This document shows positions 55,782 through 64,000 of a stretch of 64,000 nucleotides of DNA, piece by piece. The stretch covers positions 1 to 64,000 of the forward strand of contig JAEWTL010000004.1 of assembly GCA_023459495.1 (NCBI GenBank). The letters run 5' to 3'. Within the stretch, counting starts at the first letter, position 1; every line of letters begins with the position of its first letter. This stretch comes from Bacillota bacterium (lineage in GTDB: Bacteria > Bacillota > Clostridia > Christensenellales > SZUA-584). The translations under genes were made by a program, and so were the position numbers. The notes beneath the pieces are model-generated. The model was not told the origin of the DNA, made no database searches, and was given only the letters and a program-made list of their open reading frames with translations.

Positions 55782-56543
55782 ATCAAAAATCCACCTGCTT
55801 AATTTTCATTGTATCGCAACCTGGGTTCGATAATAAAGAATATATTTTGTCATTTTACAGAAACTTTATATATGTTAAAACCCACACACCACCAGCCACC
55901 GATTCACGTGGTCTCCTTGTTAACGCAAATACCCTGAACACCCACTAAGCATGGAAAGCGCAGGACCCGGTTTTTATGCCCATCATCGTAATGCTCCTGC
56001 ATAAAGTTAATATCGCGGTATACTTACGGTGGTACAGTGGACGGCGATCCTCATATCCTCGGTCCTTGGCATAATCGGTGGACTTTATTTATGATATTTG
56101 GTTTAACACGAGGACGTTCGTCCATAGCAGCGGCAGTAAGGCTTAATTGGAGTGAACTTCCAAGTTGTCCTTACCTATAAAATAAAAAAGATGTTATGTG
56201 TAAATATGCAAAGTATGTATATTTAAAGTTTGATTTTTATTCCGTACCATAAAATTCTCAACAGTATTTCAACCATAAAAATTATAATACGTAATAATGA
56301 AAGATACAACCAAAGGAGAAATACATTCTGCAATTCAGGCTCTAGTGGGATCACACCTGTGCAGGTTCAAGTCCTGTTTCTCGCACCAGATAAAAAGCCC
56401 CTGAAGTACTTCATTTCAGAGACTTTGTTTTTGTAGATACGGTCTGTCTGCGGATAAATATTGTCTCCACTATTCTTTTAGATCATAAAAGTAACAACAG
56501 GTCAATCATTGTTGCCTTGAAGCAGATCGCCATAACATCCGCG
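55782..56543. other. Gene-poor right end of the island
   Basis: About 760 bases carry no long gene. On the minus strand two very short frames have good ribosome sites: 55945-55986 (13 aa, MMGIKTGSCAFHA) and 55875-55907 (10 aa, GTG start, MNRWLVVCGF). On the plus strand a frame ending at 56094 (TVVQWTAILISSVLGIIGG) resembles the last helix of a membrane permease, perhaps debris. From 56150 the sequence is AT-rich up to the tRNA fragment. Confidence 0.5.
56333..56388 (+). pseudogene. 3' fragment of tRNA-Leu (CAG), probable attachment-site copy
   Basis: The 56 bases match positions 46661-46716 of the intact tRNA-Leu at 53 places, from the anticodon loop through the T arm, acceptor strand and CCA. 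Upstream of the anticodon loop similarity stops abruptly. A hairpin resembling the tRNA-Leu terminator, with mismatches, follows. It is the expected displaced or element-borne 3' end after integration into the tRNA gene. Confidence 0.85.
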
Positions 56544-58052
56544 TTAATCCTTGCCGCAAGGGGCAGGGCTCATATCCGTTTTCCCGATTTGTTCATTGAA
56601 GCGGATAATCAGTTTGTCCAGCTCCGGCCCCATTTGATGCAGTCTTCCCCAATAGTTGTCATAATCGTACCACTGATCGTTTAGTTCCTCCATATCGTAC
56701 ATCTGCTGTTCGATCCAGGTGTAATATTTCAAATTGTGAATGCGTTTCCGGCTTTGATACGTCAGTTCCTCCAGATTGTCCGTCCGGAGCCCCAGCACAT
56801 ACTGGCTATGGTCGACAGCCGCGTCAACTGCGCTGTACTCGCCGCCCCGTTCCTCCGTCATCTCCCTGAGTCTTGACTCGTACATTTCAGCGGAGTCGGT
56901 CAAAACCGTCATGATGATGTCATGTTCGGTCAGCTCATAATACTTCGCAAACTTGATCGCGCTGATGATATTGGCAGCACCCGAAATACCCACCCAAGGC
57001 AGTTTTTCAATTGTGTCACTTGAGACGCCCCGGCTTTTCAGGTATTCCTGACCTATCGGTTCGTTGAGCAGTCTGAACATGCCGAGGCTGTCCACATCGT
57101 CAACGGCAATCACCATATCGGTGTTTTTTACGTTGTGTATCCAGGGCACATGCTTGTCACCGATTCCTTCAATGTGATGCCCACCAAAACCGTTGTTTAA
57201 TAGCGTCGGGCATTGAAGCGCCTCGCCCACCGCGATCTTGGCATGTGGAAACTTGTCCTTCAGGAAGTCGCCGCTGCCCAGCGTCCCGGCGGATCCTGAG
57301 GTCAGGCACACGCCCGCCAGCCTGTCCGACGCACCCGCTTTGGCTTTCAGCACATCGTACATCGCGTTACCCGTCACTTCGTAGTGCCATAGATGGTTCC
57401 CCAGTTCGCCGAACTGGTTGAAAATCACTACATTGTCGCGGGTGCGCCTCAACTCCCACGTTTTGTCGAATATCTCTTTCACGTTGCTCTCGCAGCCCGG
57501 GGTCGCAATCACTTCTCCCGCGACCTTGCTCAGCCACTCAAAGCGCTCACTGCTCATGTCCTGAGGCAGGATCGCAATGGAACTGCACCCAAGCAGAGTG
57601 GAGTTGTAGGCGCCGCCACGGCAATAGTTGCCCGTCGACGGCCATACGGCCTGATGGTATTTGGGATCAAACTGCCCGGTTACCAGCCTCGGCACCAGGC
57701 AGCCAAACGTGGCTCCGACCTTGTGCGCGCCGGTCGGAAAGAATTTGCCTGCCAGCGCGATGATCCTCGCCTTCACCCCTGTAATTTCGGATGGAAGCTC
57801 TATATAGTTCGGGAGCGGCTGAAAAAGGCCGCCATGCTTGATCGGCTCGTTTTTCCACGTAATCCTGAACAGATTGACCGGATCGATATCCCAAAGCCCC
57901 ACCTTGTTCAGCCTTTCTTTGATCGCTTCGGGTATCTTTTCGGGCTTCTTCATCTGCTCCAAAGTTGGAATAATGATGCCCCGCTCTCTGGCGATGTCTA
58001 TATTCTTTTTGAGCTGTTCCTCGTTAATCGTAAGGTCAATCAATTTTCTCAT
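56544..58052 (-). CDS. Fold-type II PLP-dependent enzyme of unassigned function
   Basis: This 502-aa protein belongs to the tryptophan synthase-beta/cysteine synthase superfamily. The PLP lysine is in FPTGAHKVGATFG and the phosphate loop in TSGSAGTLGSGDF. It is about 100 residues longer than cysteine synthase, with an N-terminal helical extension and a C-terminal Tyr/Trp-rich tail (QQMYDMEELNDQWYDYDNYW). Beta-elimination or replacement on an amino acid is expected. It heads a run of catabolic-looking genes, so an ammonia-lyase or racemase-like step is plausible, but I cannot name the substrate. The ATG has an AAAGGA site. Confidence 0.8.
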   Translation of the reverse strand: MRKLIDLTINEEQLKKNIDIARERGIIIPTLEQMKKPEKIPEAIKERLNKVGLWDIDPVNLFRITWKNEPIKHGGLFQPLPNYIELPSEITGVKARIIALAGKFFPTGAHKVGATFGCLVPRLVTGQFDPKYHQAVWPSTGNYCRGGAYNSTLLGCSSIAILPQDMSSERFEWLSKVAGEVIATPGCESNVKEIFDKTWELRRTRDNVVIFNQFGELGNHLWHYEVTGNAMYDVLKAKAGASDRLAGVCLTSGSAGTLGSGDFLKDKFPHAKIAVGEALQCPTLLNNGFGGHHIEGIGDKHVPWIHNVKNTDMVIAVDDVDSLGMFRLLNEPIGQEYLKSRGVSSDTIEKLPWVGISGAANIISAIKFAKYYELTEHDIIMTVLTDSAEMYESRLREMTEERGGEYSAVDAAVDHSQYVLGLRTDNLEELTYQSRKRIHNLKYYTWIEQQMYDMEELNDQWYDYDNYWGRLHQMGPELDKLIIRFNEQIGKTDMSPAPCGKD

Positions 58053-58092
58053 GTATCATCAGTCCTTTCGCATGGGCGTATTTTATGCGCTC

Positions 58093-59043
58093 TCAGGCGT
58101 GGTATTGCGGCGTCAGACCGTTCAGTGCGTCTCTGGTGCACTGTGCCGCGATCTCCGCCATTTTGAGCCGGTTATCCGTGCTCGAGGCGCCAAGGTGCGG
58201 CGTCAGCACAGTGTTACTCAACGCCAGCAACTTTTCCGTCACTTTGGGCTCGTATTCGAACACGTCAAGGCCCGCTCCCGCGATCGTCCCGCTCTCCAGC
58301 GCATCGGCAAGTGCCGCTTCATCCACGATCTTGCCTCTGGCAGTGTTGATCAAAAATGAGTTGGGCTTCATCATGGACAGTTCTTTTCTTCCTATTAAAT
58401 GTTCAGTATCCGGGGCAAGCTTGCAGTGCAGGCTTAAAAAGTCGGACTCTCTTAGCAGCGTTTCCATATCGACATAACTGCATCCCAGTTCCGCTTCAAG
58501 CTGCGGCTTGGGTCCGTGCGCGGCAGTGTAGAGAATCCTCATACCGAAACCCCTCGCGCGCTTTGCCACGGCGCTCCCGATCTTGCCTAAGCCAAGCAGG
58601 CCCAACGTTTTGCCGTATATATCCGTTCCCAAAAGTACGGCCGGACCCCAACTGTGGTATTTCCCATCGCGGATATACGCATCCGCCTCAGGAATGCGCC
58701 GCGCAACCGCCATCAGCAATACGAACGTTAAGTCCGCGGTATTTTCAAATATCTCGCCCGGTGTCACGCAGACGGTGATGCCGCGGCTTTTCGCATATGC
58801 CACATCGATGTTGTAGGTGCTGCCCGCGAACAGCGTAATGACCTTCAGTTTCGGCGCCGCGTCGATCATCTCCCGGTCGAACACGTCGTCCAGATTGATA
58901 ACGACGACATCCGCATCCGCAATATGCGCTTTCATTGTATCCCTGTCCACCGGATAACCGGTACGGTTAACATCCAGAGTGACCCCATTGCCCCATCCCT
59001 CCATAAGCGGATCAGGGAAAACCGCGGGCATATATATTTTCAT
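58093..59043 (-). CDS. D-2-hydroxyacid dehydrogenase
   Basis: This 316-aa NAD-dependent oxidoreductase of the D-2-hydroxyacid/phosphoglycerate dehydrogenase family has the Rossmann motif GLGKIGSAVAKRA, the catalytic arginine in NTARGKIVD, the glutamate in DVFEYEP and the histidine in LTPHLGASS. It interconverts a 2-oxoacid and a D-2-hydroxyacid. In this cluster it could act on the product of the PLP enzyme or the SDRs. The ATG has an AAGGAG site, and the gene follows the first SDR by 17 bases. Confidence 0.9.
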   Translation of the reverse strand: MKIYMPAVFPDPLMEGWGNGVTLDVNRTGYPVDRDTMKAHIADADVVVINLDDVFDREMIDAAPKLKVITLFAGSTYNIDVAYAKSRGITVCVTPGEIFENTADLTFVLLMAVARRIPEADAYIRDGKYHSWGPAVLLGTDIYGKTLGLLGLGKIGSAVAKRARGFGMRILYTAAHGPKPQLEAELGCSYVDMETLLRESDFLSLHCKLAPDTEHLIGRKELSMMKPNSFLINTARGKIVDEAALADALESGTIAGAGLDVFEYEPKVTEKLLALSNTVLTPHLGASSTDNRLKMAEIAAQCTRDALNGLTPQYHA

Positions 59044-59060
59044 TCCGTCATCTCTCCTTG

Positions 59061-59822
59061 CTATTGCGCCGTAAACCCGCCGTCCGCCACGATGGATGCC
59101 CCCGTCATAAAGGCTGTTTCGTCGGAAGCGAGGTAGACTGCCGCATTCGCGATTTCTTCAGGTTCTCCAAAGCGGCCGAGCGGCCTTGCCGTGCGGTACC
59201 ACTCGCGGAATTCGTCCGGGTTTGGCTTGCTCTGGATGATCTTTTCCGTCATCTCCGTGAGGATCACGCCCGGGCACAAAAAGTTTGCCCGGATGTTGTA
59301 CGGCGCGTAATCGATCGCGATGCTTCGCGTTAGCGCCGGGACCGCGCCCTTGGAAGCGCAGTAGGCCGAGATTCCCCGCAGGCCCACCAGCGCGCCAGGC
59401 GACGCGGTATTGATGACAGAACCCTTCCTGTGCTCCATCATCACCGGCAGCACGTATTTACAGGTTAAGAACATGCTGCGGACGTTCACGCTGAACACCT
59501 TTTCCCAGTCCTCCAACGTCGTCTCGTGTAACAGCGCCGCGTGGTTCATCCCCGCGTTGTTGAAGAGGACGTCTATTGTGCCGAAAGCCTCCAGCGTTTT
59601 CTCCACGAGACGCTTCACGTCCGGCTCCTCCGTCAGGTCCGTTTTGATACCCATGACATTCCCACTGATCTGCTTACCCAGTCTCACGGTTTCAGCGAGC
59701 GTTTCTTCGTTGATATCCGCCACCGCAACCTTTGCGCCCTCCTCTAAAAAGCGCAGCACGCTCGCGCGCCCCATCCCGACGCCTCCGCCGGTGATGATCG
59801 CTACTTTATCCTTCAATCTCAT
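59061..59822 (-). CDS. SDR-family oxidoreductase, tandem copy A
   Basis: This 253-aa classical SDR has cofactor motif TGGGVGMG, NNAG and the catalytic YCASK with upstream Ser. An acidic residue at the end of strand two (VADINEE) favours NAD(H). The C-terminal segment SDETAFMTGASIVADGG closely parallels the next gene's SDETPFMTGSCIVADGG, so the two arose by tandem duplication. The ATG at 59822 has an AAGGAG site; the 19-residue extension is unlikely. Substrate is unknown. Confidence 0.88.
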   Translation of the reverse strand: MRLKDKVAIITGGGVGMGRASVLRFLEEGAKVAVADINEETLAETVRLGKQISGNVMGIKTDLTEEPDVKRLVEKTLEAFGTIDVLFNNAGMNHAALLHETTLEDWEKVFSVNVRSMFLTCKYVLPVMMEHRKGSVINTASPGALVGLRGISAYCASKGAVPALTRSIAIDYAPYNIRANFLCPGVILTEMTEKIIQSKPNPDEFREWYRTARPLGRFGEPEEIANAAVYLASDETAFMTGASIVADGGFTAQ

Positions 59823-59842
59823 TGATGATCTCCTTGTTATTG

Positions 59843-60601
59843 TTATTGGGCCAGATAGCCCCCGTCCGCCACGATGCACGAGCCCGTCATAAAGGGCGTT
59901 TCATCGGACGCGAGGAACACCGCTGCCATCGCGATCTCGTTCTCCGTGCCGAATCGCTGCAGCGGATTGTTGGTGCGCATATTCTCTTCGTATGCGATGG
60001 GATCGTCCTGCGAGTCAATCACCTTACGAGTCATTTCCGTCATGATCACGCCCGGGATCAGGTAGTTTGCCCGGATGTTGTACTGCGCGTAGTCCACCGC
60101 GATGCTCCGTGTGAGCGAGATGACGGCACCCTTGGATGCACTGTACGCAGCCAGCCCTTTCAGCGCAGCTGCGCCGCCGCCCGACGAGGTGTTGATGATG
60201 GACCCGCCGTTTTTCATCATATTCGGGATCGCGTATTTGCACGTCAGAAACATGCTGCGCACGTTGACCGCAAAGATCTGATCCCACCGCTCGGCGGAAG
60301 TTTCCGTCAGCGTACCCGCAAAGTTCATGCCCAGATTGTTAAACAGCACATCAACCCCGCCGAACGTCTGGACAGCGCTATCGACAAAGCATTTGCAGTC
60401 GTCCTTCAGTGTGAGGTCCGCACGCACGCCAATGATATCGGGCGAGATTTCGCGACCCTTTTCGACCGTCTCCTCCAGCGCCCGCGCGTCGATATCCGCA
60501 ATGACCACCTTTGCGCCCTGCCGTAAAAATTCAAGGGCAGTTTCCCTGCCCATGCCTGAACCCGCGCCTGTGATCAGCGCAATTTTATTCAAAAGACGCA
60601 T
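59843..60601 (-). CDS. SDR-family oxidoreductase, tandem copy B
   Basis: This 252-aa paralogue of the adjacent SDR has TGAGSGMG, NNLG and the catalytic YSASK, and a DIDAR segment after strand two that suggests NAD(H). I begin at the ATG at 60601, which has GGAG nine bases upstream and gives the standard N-terminus; an ATG five codons earlier is possible. Retention of two diverged copies suggests two successive or alternative alcohol substrates in one pathway. Confidence 0.87.
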   Translation of the reverse strand: MRLLNKIALITGAGSGMGRETALEFLRQGAKVVIADIDARALEETVEKGREISPDIIGVRADLTLKDDCKCFVDSAVQTFGGVDVLFNNLGMNFAGTLTETSAERWDQIFAVNVRSMFLTCKYAIPNMMKNGGSIINTSSGGGAAALKGLAAYSASKGAVISLTRSIAVDYAQYNIRANYLIPGVIMTEMTRKVIDSQDDPIAYEENMRTNNPLQRFGTENEIAMAAVFLASDETPFMTGSCIVADGGYLAQ

Positions 60602-60620
60602 TTCTGATTTCTCCATCAAT

Positions 60621-61982
60621 TCAACCGGGAAAAGACTTCAGCATCTCTTCGCCGAACGGCACCCGTCCCAGCACCTTCTCGATTTGCGCCGACGCGGTAT
60701 TGAGCACCTTTTTCTCATCCATTCGGATGAAGCGCTTGTTTTCGTACAGCACTTCCCCGTCGATAATCGTCGTATCAACATCGGAGCTTTTCAGTGAATA
60801 GACGATCTGGGACTCCAGCGGCACTCCAACCGAAGGGCTGCAATGGGTCCCGTCCCTGCATATAAAGATGATGTCTGCCTTTTTCCCCGTCTCCAAACTG
60901 CCCACCTCGTTTTCGATACCAAGGCATTCCGCGCCGCCGATCGTCGCCATCCGCAGCACATCCGCGGCTTTCATCGCGGTCGGGCCGCAGCGCGGCTTGT
61001 GGATCAGGCTTGCCATCCGCATTTCATGGAACATGTCCAGATTGTTGTTGCACGGCGCGCCGTCCGCCCCGAGCGATATCTCTACACCCATATCCAGCAT
61101 CTCCGGTACTTTGCAGAAACCGGAGCTTAGTTTCATGTTTGCCGAAGGGCAATGAGCGATCTTGACACCGTTATCTTTAACGATGTCAATCTCGTTTTCA
61201 TTTAGCCATATCGCATGTGCAACGACCAAATTTGGCCCCACCGCGCCCTGGCTGAGCAGAAGCTCAATATCGCCCATGCCCGTCTCCTTCTTCAGCCGCT
61301 GGGATAACGGCCCATTCTCGGATACATGGGTATGAAACAGAAGATTGTTGTCATTTGCGAATTGCAGAGACAGCCCGACCAGCTCGGGCGAGCAGTTTCG
61401 CGCGCCGCGCGGCATCACCGCGTAATGGAGCCGCCCGTTGCCCCTGCCATGCCATTCCTTAAAAAGCCTTTTGCTTTCCGTGACGCTTTGCTGTGTGGTC
61501 AGCCCCTTCATCATCGTGCCGGGCTCCACGACATCCATCATCGCGTTGCCCGAAAAGACACGCAGCCCATACTCCTCGGCCGCGGCAAAGGCGCCATCCG
61601 TATACCGCGTGGTTTCCATGGACAGCGCCGTCGTCGTCCCTCCCGCTATCAGCTCCGCGATGCCCAGCGCCGCGGAGGCATAGATTGAGTCCTCATCGTG
61701 TGCCGACTCGAGCGGCCATATTCGGTGTTTCAGCCAGTCGACCACATCCACATCGTCCGCAAGCCCGCGGAACAGCACCTGGCACAGGTGGATATGCGTC
61801 TGGATGAGCCCGGGCATTACGATCTTTCCGTCCGCATCGATGATCTTGTCCGCGGTTTCCCGGCTGCTCCCGACCTCTTTAATGATACCGTCTTCAATAT
61901 AGACGCTGCCCTTAAAAACCCGGTTCGCCGGATTCATCGTAATGACAAACCCGTTTTGAATCAACACTGATCCTTTTTTCAA
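60621..61982 (-). CDS. Amidohydrolase-family aminohydrolase (SsnA/MtaD-like)
   Basis: This 453-aa metal-dependent deaminase or hydrolase of the COG0402 group has metal ligands H63 and H65 (QTHIHLCQ), H in FHTHVSE, H in VVAHAIWL and Asp in GADGAPCNN. The sequence RGLADDVDVVDWL near residue 75 is typical of S-adenosylhomocysteine, 5'-methylthioadenosine, guanine and chlorotriazine deaminases. Two nucleoside-type ABC permease genes lie directly upstream, so a nucleoside or purine-like substrate is likely. The start is TTG with AAGGGAG upstream. Confidence 0.88.
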   Translation of the reverse strand: MKKGSVLIQNGFVITMNPANRVFKGSVYIEDGIIKEVGSSRETADKIIDADGKIVMPGLIQTHIHLCQVLFRGLADDVDVVDWLKHRIWPLESAHDEDSIYASAALGIAELIAGGTTTALSMETTRYTDGAFAAAEEYGLRVFSGNAMMDVVEPGTMMKGLTTQQSVTESKRLFKEWHGRGNGRLHYAVMPRGARNCSPELVGLSLQFANDNNLLFHTHVSENGPLSQRLKKETGMGDIELLLSQGAVGPNLVVAHAIWLNENEIDIVKDNGVKIAHCPSANMKLSSGFCKVPEMLDMGVEISLGADGAPCNNNLDMFHEMRMASLIHKPRCGPTAMKAADVLRMATIGGAECLGIENEVGSLETGKKADIIFICRDGTHCSPSVGVPLESQIVYSLKSSDVDTTIIDGEVLYENKRFIRMDEKKVLNTASAQIEKVLGRVPFGEEMLKSFPG

Positions 61983-61997
61983 TTCGGTCTCCCTTGC

Positions 61998-62930
61998 TTA
62001 CTGTTTGATGTACGGCTTACCCACCTGTTTGGGCGCAACTGCCTTACCCACGAATCCGGCCAGCACCAGAATCGTGATCACATACGGGATGCTGAGCAGT
62101 ATATCCGTTGGAACTCCCCAGCCAGCCGTCTGCATCGAGATCTCAAGGCTTTCCGCAAAACCAAACAGCAGTGCGCCCAGCAGCACCCCCGTAGGCTTCC
62201 ACTTGCCGAAGATCATGACCGCTAGCGACATGAAGCCGCGTCCTGCCGTCATTCCCTTCACGAACATAGAAACCTGACAGAGCGACAGGTATGAACCTGC
62301 CAGCCCGGCCATGATGCCGCATACCATGACGCTCATGTACTGCACGCGGAATACGTTGACGCTCAGCGTATCCGCCGCCAGTGGGTTTTCACCCACGGCC
62401 CGGATGCGCAGACCGGCTTTGGTTTTAAACAGCACAAATGTTGCGACGGGTACCAGTATCAGTGCAATAAAGGTAAGCGGGCTGTGTGTGCCGATGATAT
62501 CTCCGAGTATCGGTATGTTGACCAGCCCCGGAATGCTGATCGGGCTGATTCCCGGAACCGTCGGCGATGTGCCCGGGCTGTCCCACAGCGCCTCGAGCAG
62601 CAGGGGCGTCACGCCCATTGCCATGATGTTGATGCCCGTGCCGATTACCGTCTGGTTTGCTTTGAACCGTATGCACATGAATGCATGCAGCAGTCCAACA
62701 AGAGCGCCGATTGCCATACCGCCCAGCACACCCAACCACGCGCTGTTTGTAAAGAATGACACGATCGCAGCCACACACGCGCCAATCAGCATCGTGCCTT
62801 CCACGCCGAGGTATAGGATACCCGACCGTTCGGAGAACGTACCCCCAATGCCGCCTAATATCAGCGGGGTCGCCATGCGGATCGCCGCTGCGAAAAATGC
62901 GGTTGTAAACAATGCAAGAAATTCACTCAT
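61998..62930 (-). CDS. Nucleoside-type ABC transporter permease (YufQ/NupQ-like)
   Basis: This 310-aa inner-membrane subunit of a branched-chain-amino-acid-like ABC importer has about eight helices. It shows the family's GGIGGTFSERSGILYLGVEGTM-type start, with NPLAADTLSVNVFRVQYMSV and GMTAGRGFMSLAVMIFGKW near the coupling loop. BmpA-type nucleoside importers use this permease pair. It directly precedes the aminohydrolase gene and follows the second permease, consistent with uptake of the cluster's substrate. Confidence 0.9.
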   Translation of the reverse strand: MSEFLALFTTAFFAAAIRMATPLILGGIGGTFSERSGILYLGVEGTMLIGACVAAIVSFFTNSAWLGVLGGMAIGALVGLLHAFMCIRFKANQTVIGTGINIMAMGVTPLLLEALWDSPGTSPTVPGISPISIPGLVNIPILGDIIGTHSPLTFIALILVPVATFVLFKTKAGLRIRAVGENPLAADTLSVNVFRVQYMSVMVCGIMAGLAGSYLSLCQVSMFVKGMTAGRGFMSLAVMIFGKWKPTGVLLGALLFGFAESLEISMQTAGWGVPTDILLSIPYVITILVLAGFVGKAVAPKQVGKPYIKQ

Positions 62931-62942
62931 ATCTCATTCTCC

Positions 62943-64000
62943 TCACTGGCCGACAGGAGCCATGTCCTGTTTTTTGAGCTCCCGTTTCTTCCGCATACGC
63001 TGCATAATCAGCATCACGCTCCACCTGCCGGCTATAAAGAATATGACCAATGCTTCGATGATCTTGACCAGTTCCGCGTTCGTGCCCACTTCGATCTGCA
63101 TGGCGGTTGCGCCTGTCTTCAATGCCCCGAACAGCAGGGCGGAGAGCACGATGCCGGCGGGATGGTTTTGTCCCAGCATGCCGACCGCAATGCCTTCAAA
63201 GCCATATCCCGATGAAAAATGGCTATAGAACCGGCCGTATACGCTGATAATCTCCATCGAGCCGCCGATACCGGCCAGCCCTCCGGCAATCAGCATGGCC
63301 ATAATCGAATACTTGACCTTGTTGATCCCGCCACACTGGGCCGCAAACGGGTTGTATCCGACTGCCCGGATCTTATACCCTGTGCGCGTCTTCCATAAGA
63401 ATATATAGAAGGCTGCCGCGATCAGCACGGCAATCACAATCCCGATGTTGATATCCGAACCGGGAATGATCTCCTGCAGGCGCGACGTGGCAACGATCTT
63501 GGGGGACGCGGGCAGCGTACTGCCAAGGCGCAGCGGCCCGTCGGTACCAACGAGGTATGTTGTGACATTGATCGCAATGTAGTTCATCATGATGTACACG
63601 ATAACCTCGTGCACATTGCGCTTGGTTTTGAGCAGCGCAGGTACCAGAGATACCAACATGCCCCCGGCGGCACCTGCCAGGAGAATCAGGATGATGTGCA
63701 GAACGGTAGGAAGGCCGGTCACGGCAAAGCCCACCCATGCGCCCATCATTGCGCCCATATACAGCTGTCCTTCACCGCCCAGATTAAAAACGCCGCAGCG
63801 AAACGCGATTGAAAACGCCATCGCGGTAAAGAGCAGCGGCGTCGCGGCTGTCAGCGTCTGCCCGATTGCTTTCATGCTGCCGAGCGCCCCTCTGAACAGC
63901 GCCGAGTAGGCTTCAATCGGGTTGTATTCCAATGCAGACATTATCACACCGCCGACGATCAGCGCGAAGATGATCGCCACGATGGGATCTAAGAGTACGC
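62943..64000 (-). CDS. Nucleoside-type ABC transporter permease (YufP/NupP-like), cut by the right edge
   Basis: This is the partner permease of the importer, with at least 352 residues visible and the frame open to the window end. Landmarks are YNPIEAYSALFRGALGS, FRCGVFNLGGEGQLYMGA and AQCGGINKVKYSIMAML. A GTG at 63980 could be read as a start, but the in-frame codons further upstream (VLLDPIVAII) match the family's first helix, so the true start lies beyond 64000. The ATPase and lipoprotein genes are presumably also beyond the edge. Confidence 0.9.
   Translation of the reverse strand, partial: VLLDPIVAIIFALIVGGVIMSALEYNPIEAYSALFRGALGSMKAIGQTLTAATPLLFTAMAFSIAFRCGVFNLGGEGQLYMGAMMGAWVGFAVTGLPTVLHIILILLAGAAGGMLVSLVPALLKTKRNVHEVIVYIMMNYIAINVTTYLVGTDGPLRLGSTLPASPKIVATSRLQEIIPGSDINIGIVIAVLIAAAFYIFLWKTRTGYKIRAVGYNPFAAQCGGINKVKYSIMAMLIAGGLAGIGGSMEIISVYGRFYSHFSSGYGFEGIAVGMLGQNHPAGIVLSALLFGALKTGATAMQIEVGTNAELVKIIEALVIFFIAGRWSVMLIMQRMRKKRELKKQDMAPVGQ

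Larger units (their letters stand above)
46717..56388. mobile_element. Probable tRNA-Leu-targeted genomic island (degenerate, no integrase)
   Basis: The 9.7-kb segment is bounded on the left by an intact tRNA-Leu(CAG) gene and on the right by a copy of that tRNA's 3' 56 bases. The right copy begins in the anticodon loop, a known crossover zone for tyrosine integrases. All genes inside face the same way (minus) and form one functional package of sulfonolipid-type biosynthesis plus a two-component system. No integrase, excisionase or transfer gene remains, and 53/56 identity between the repeats implies an old event. A decayed tandem tRNA duplication is the alternative. Confidence 0.65.

Noticed and set aside
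46717..56388. A prophage or integrative conjugative element
   Set aside because: There are no structural, replication, relaxase or integrase genes inside; only the tRNA-derived boundary repeat supports past mobility.

Overview
The window looks like a chromosomal segment of an anaerobic, endospore-forming Clostridia-type Firmicute with fairly high GC. The support is an alpha/beta SASP, a SpoVB-like flippase, a YIEGIA membrane protein with its small partner, Cys-rich spore-coat-like proteins, an [FeFe]-hydrogenase-like protein, a (Re)-citrate-synthase-type enzyme, Gram-positive Shine-Dalgarno sites and sigma-A promoters. I cannot name the genus.

Layout. 1-3.8 kb: a three-subunit molybdenum hydroxylase. 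3.9-5.0 kb: the YIEGIA pair. 5.1-7.8 kb: a CadC-like repressor and a divergent Cd/Zn P-type ATPase with clear operators. 8-12.6 kb: a TPR membrane protein, a HAD phosphatase, a DUF4037 nucleotidyltransferase, a divergent thymidine kinase, and a CDF exporter behind a NiCo riboswitch. 13-18 kb: a probable operon of TPR protein, adenylate-forming enzyme with carrier domain, GPH-type transporter, PlsC-like acyltransferase and small membrane protein. 18-21 kb: a TipA-type MerR regulator, a GNAT, SASP and Cys-rich proteins, with two copies of a double-hairpin repeat. 21-30 kb: housekeeping genes (trpS, thrC, gpmI, tpiA, pgk) and a PhoU-fused Na/Pi transporter with Pho-box-like repeats. 31-39 kb: trmL, flippase, MazG, HU, citrate-synthase-like enzyme, aminotransferase, DegV. 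39-43 kb: a sensory-type hydrogenase operon. 45.8-46.7 kb: eight tRNA genes.

The most interesting region is 46.7-56.4 kb. It lies between an intact tRNA-Leu(CAG) gene and a 56-bp copy of that tRNA's 3' half (53/56 identical), as expected for an old tRNA-targeted integration, although no integrase remains. The island carries a probable operon of ABC ATPase, CobW/HypB-type GTPase, Fe-S protein, cysteate-synthase-like enzyme, serine-palmitoyltransferase-like alpha-oxoamine synthase, SDR and VOC protein, followed upstream by an AgrC-like histidine kinase and a LytTR regulator. Cysteate synthase, acyltransferase and ketoreductase are the core steps of sulfonolipid (capnine) biosynthesis, a pathway otherwise associated with Bacteroidetes. 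Four 12-bp direct repeats with an exact 21-bp period sit upstream of the operon, a typical LytTR operator geometry. I infer a two-component-controlled sulfonolipid operon in a spore-former.

56.5-64 kb: a catabolic-looking cluster (fold-type II PLP enzyme, D-2-hydroxyacid dehydrogenase, two tandem SDRs, an aminohydrolase) transcribed together with two nucleoside-type ABC permeases; the last one runs off the right edge.
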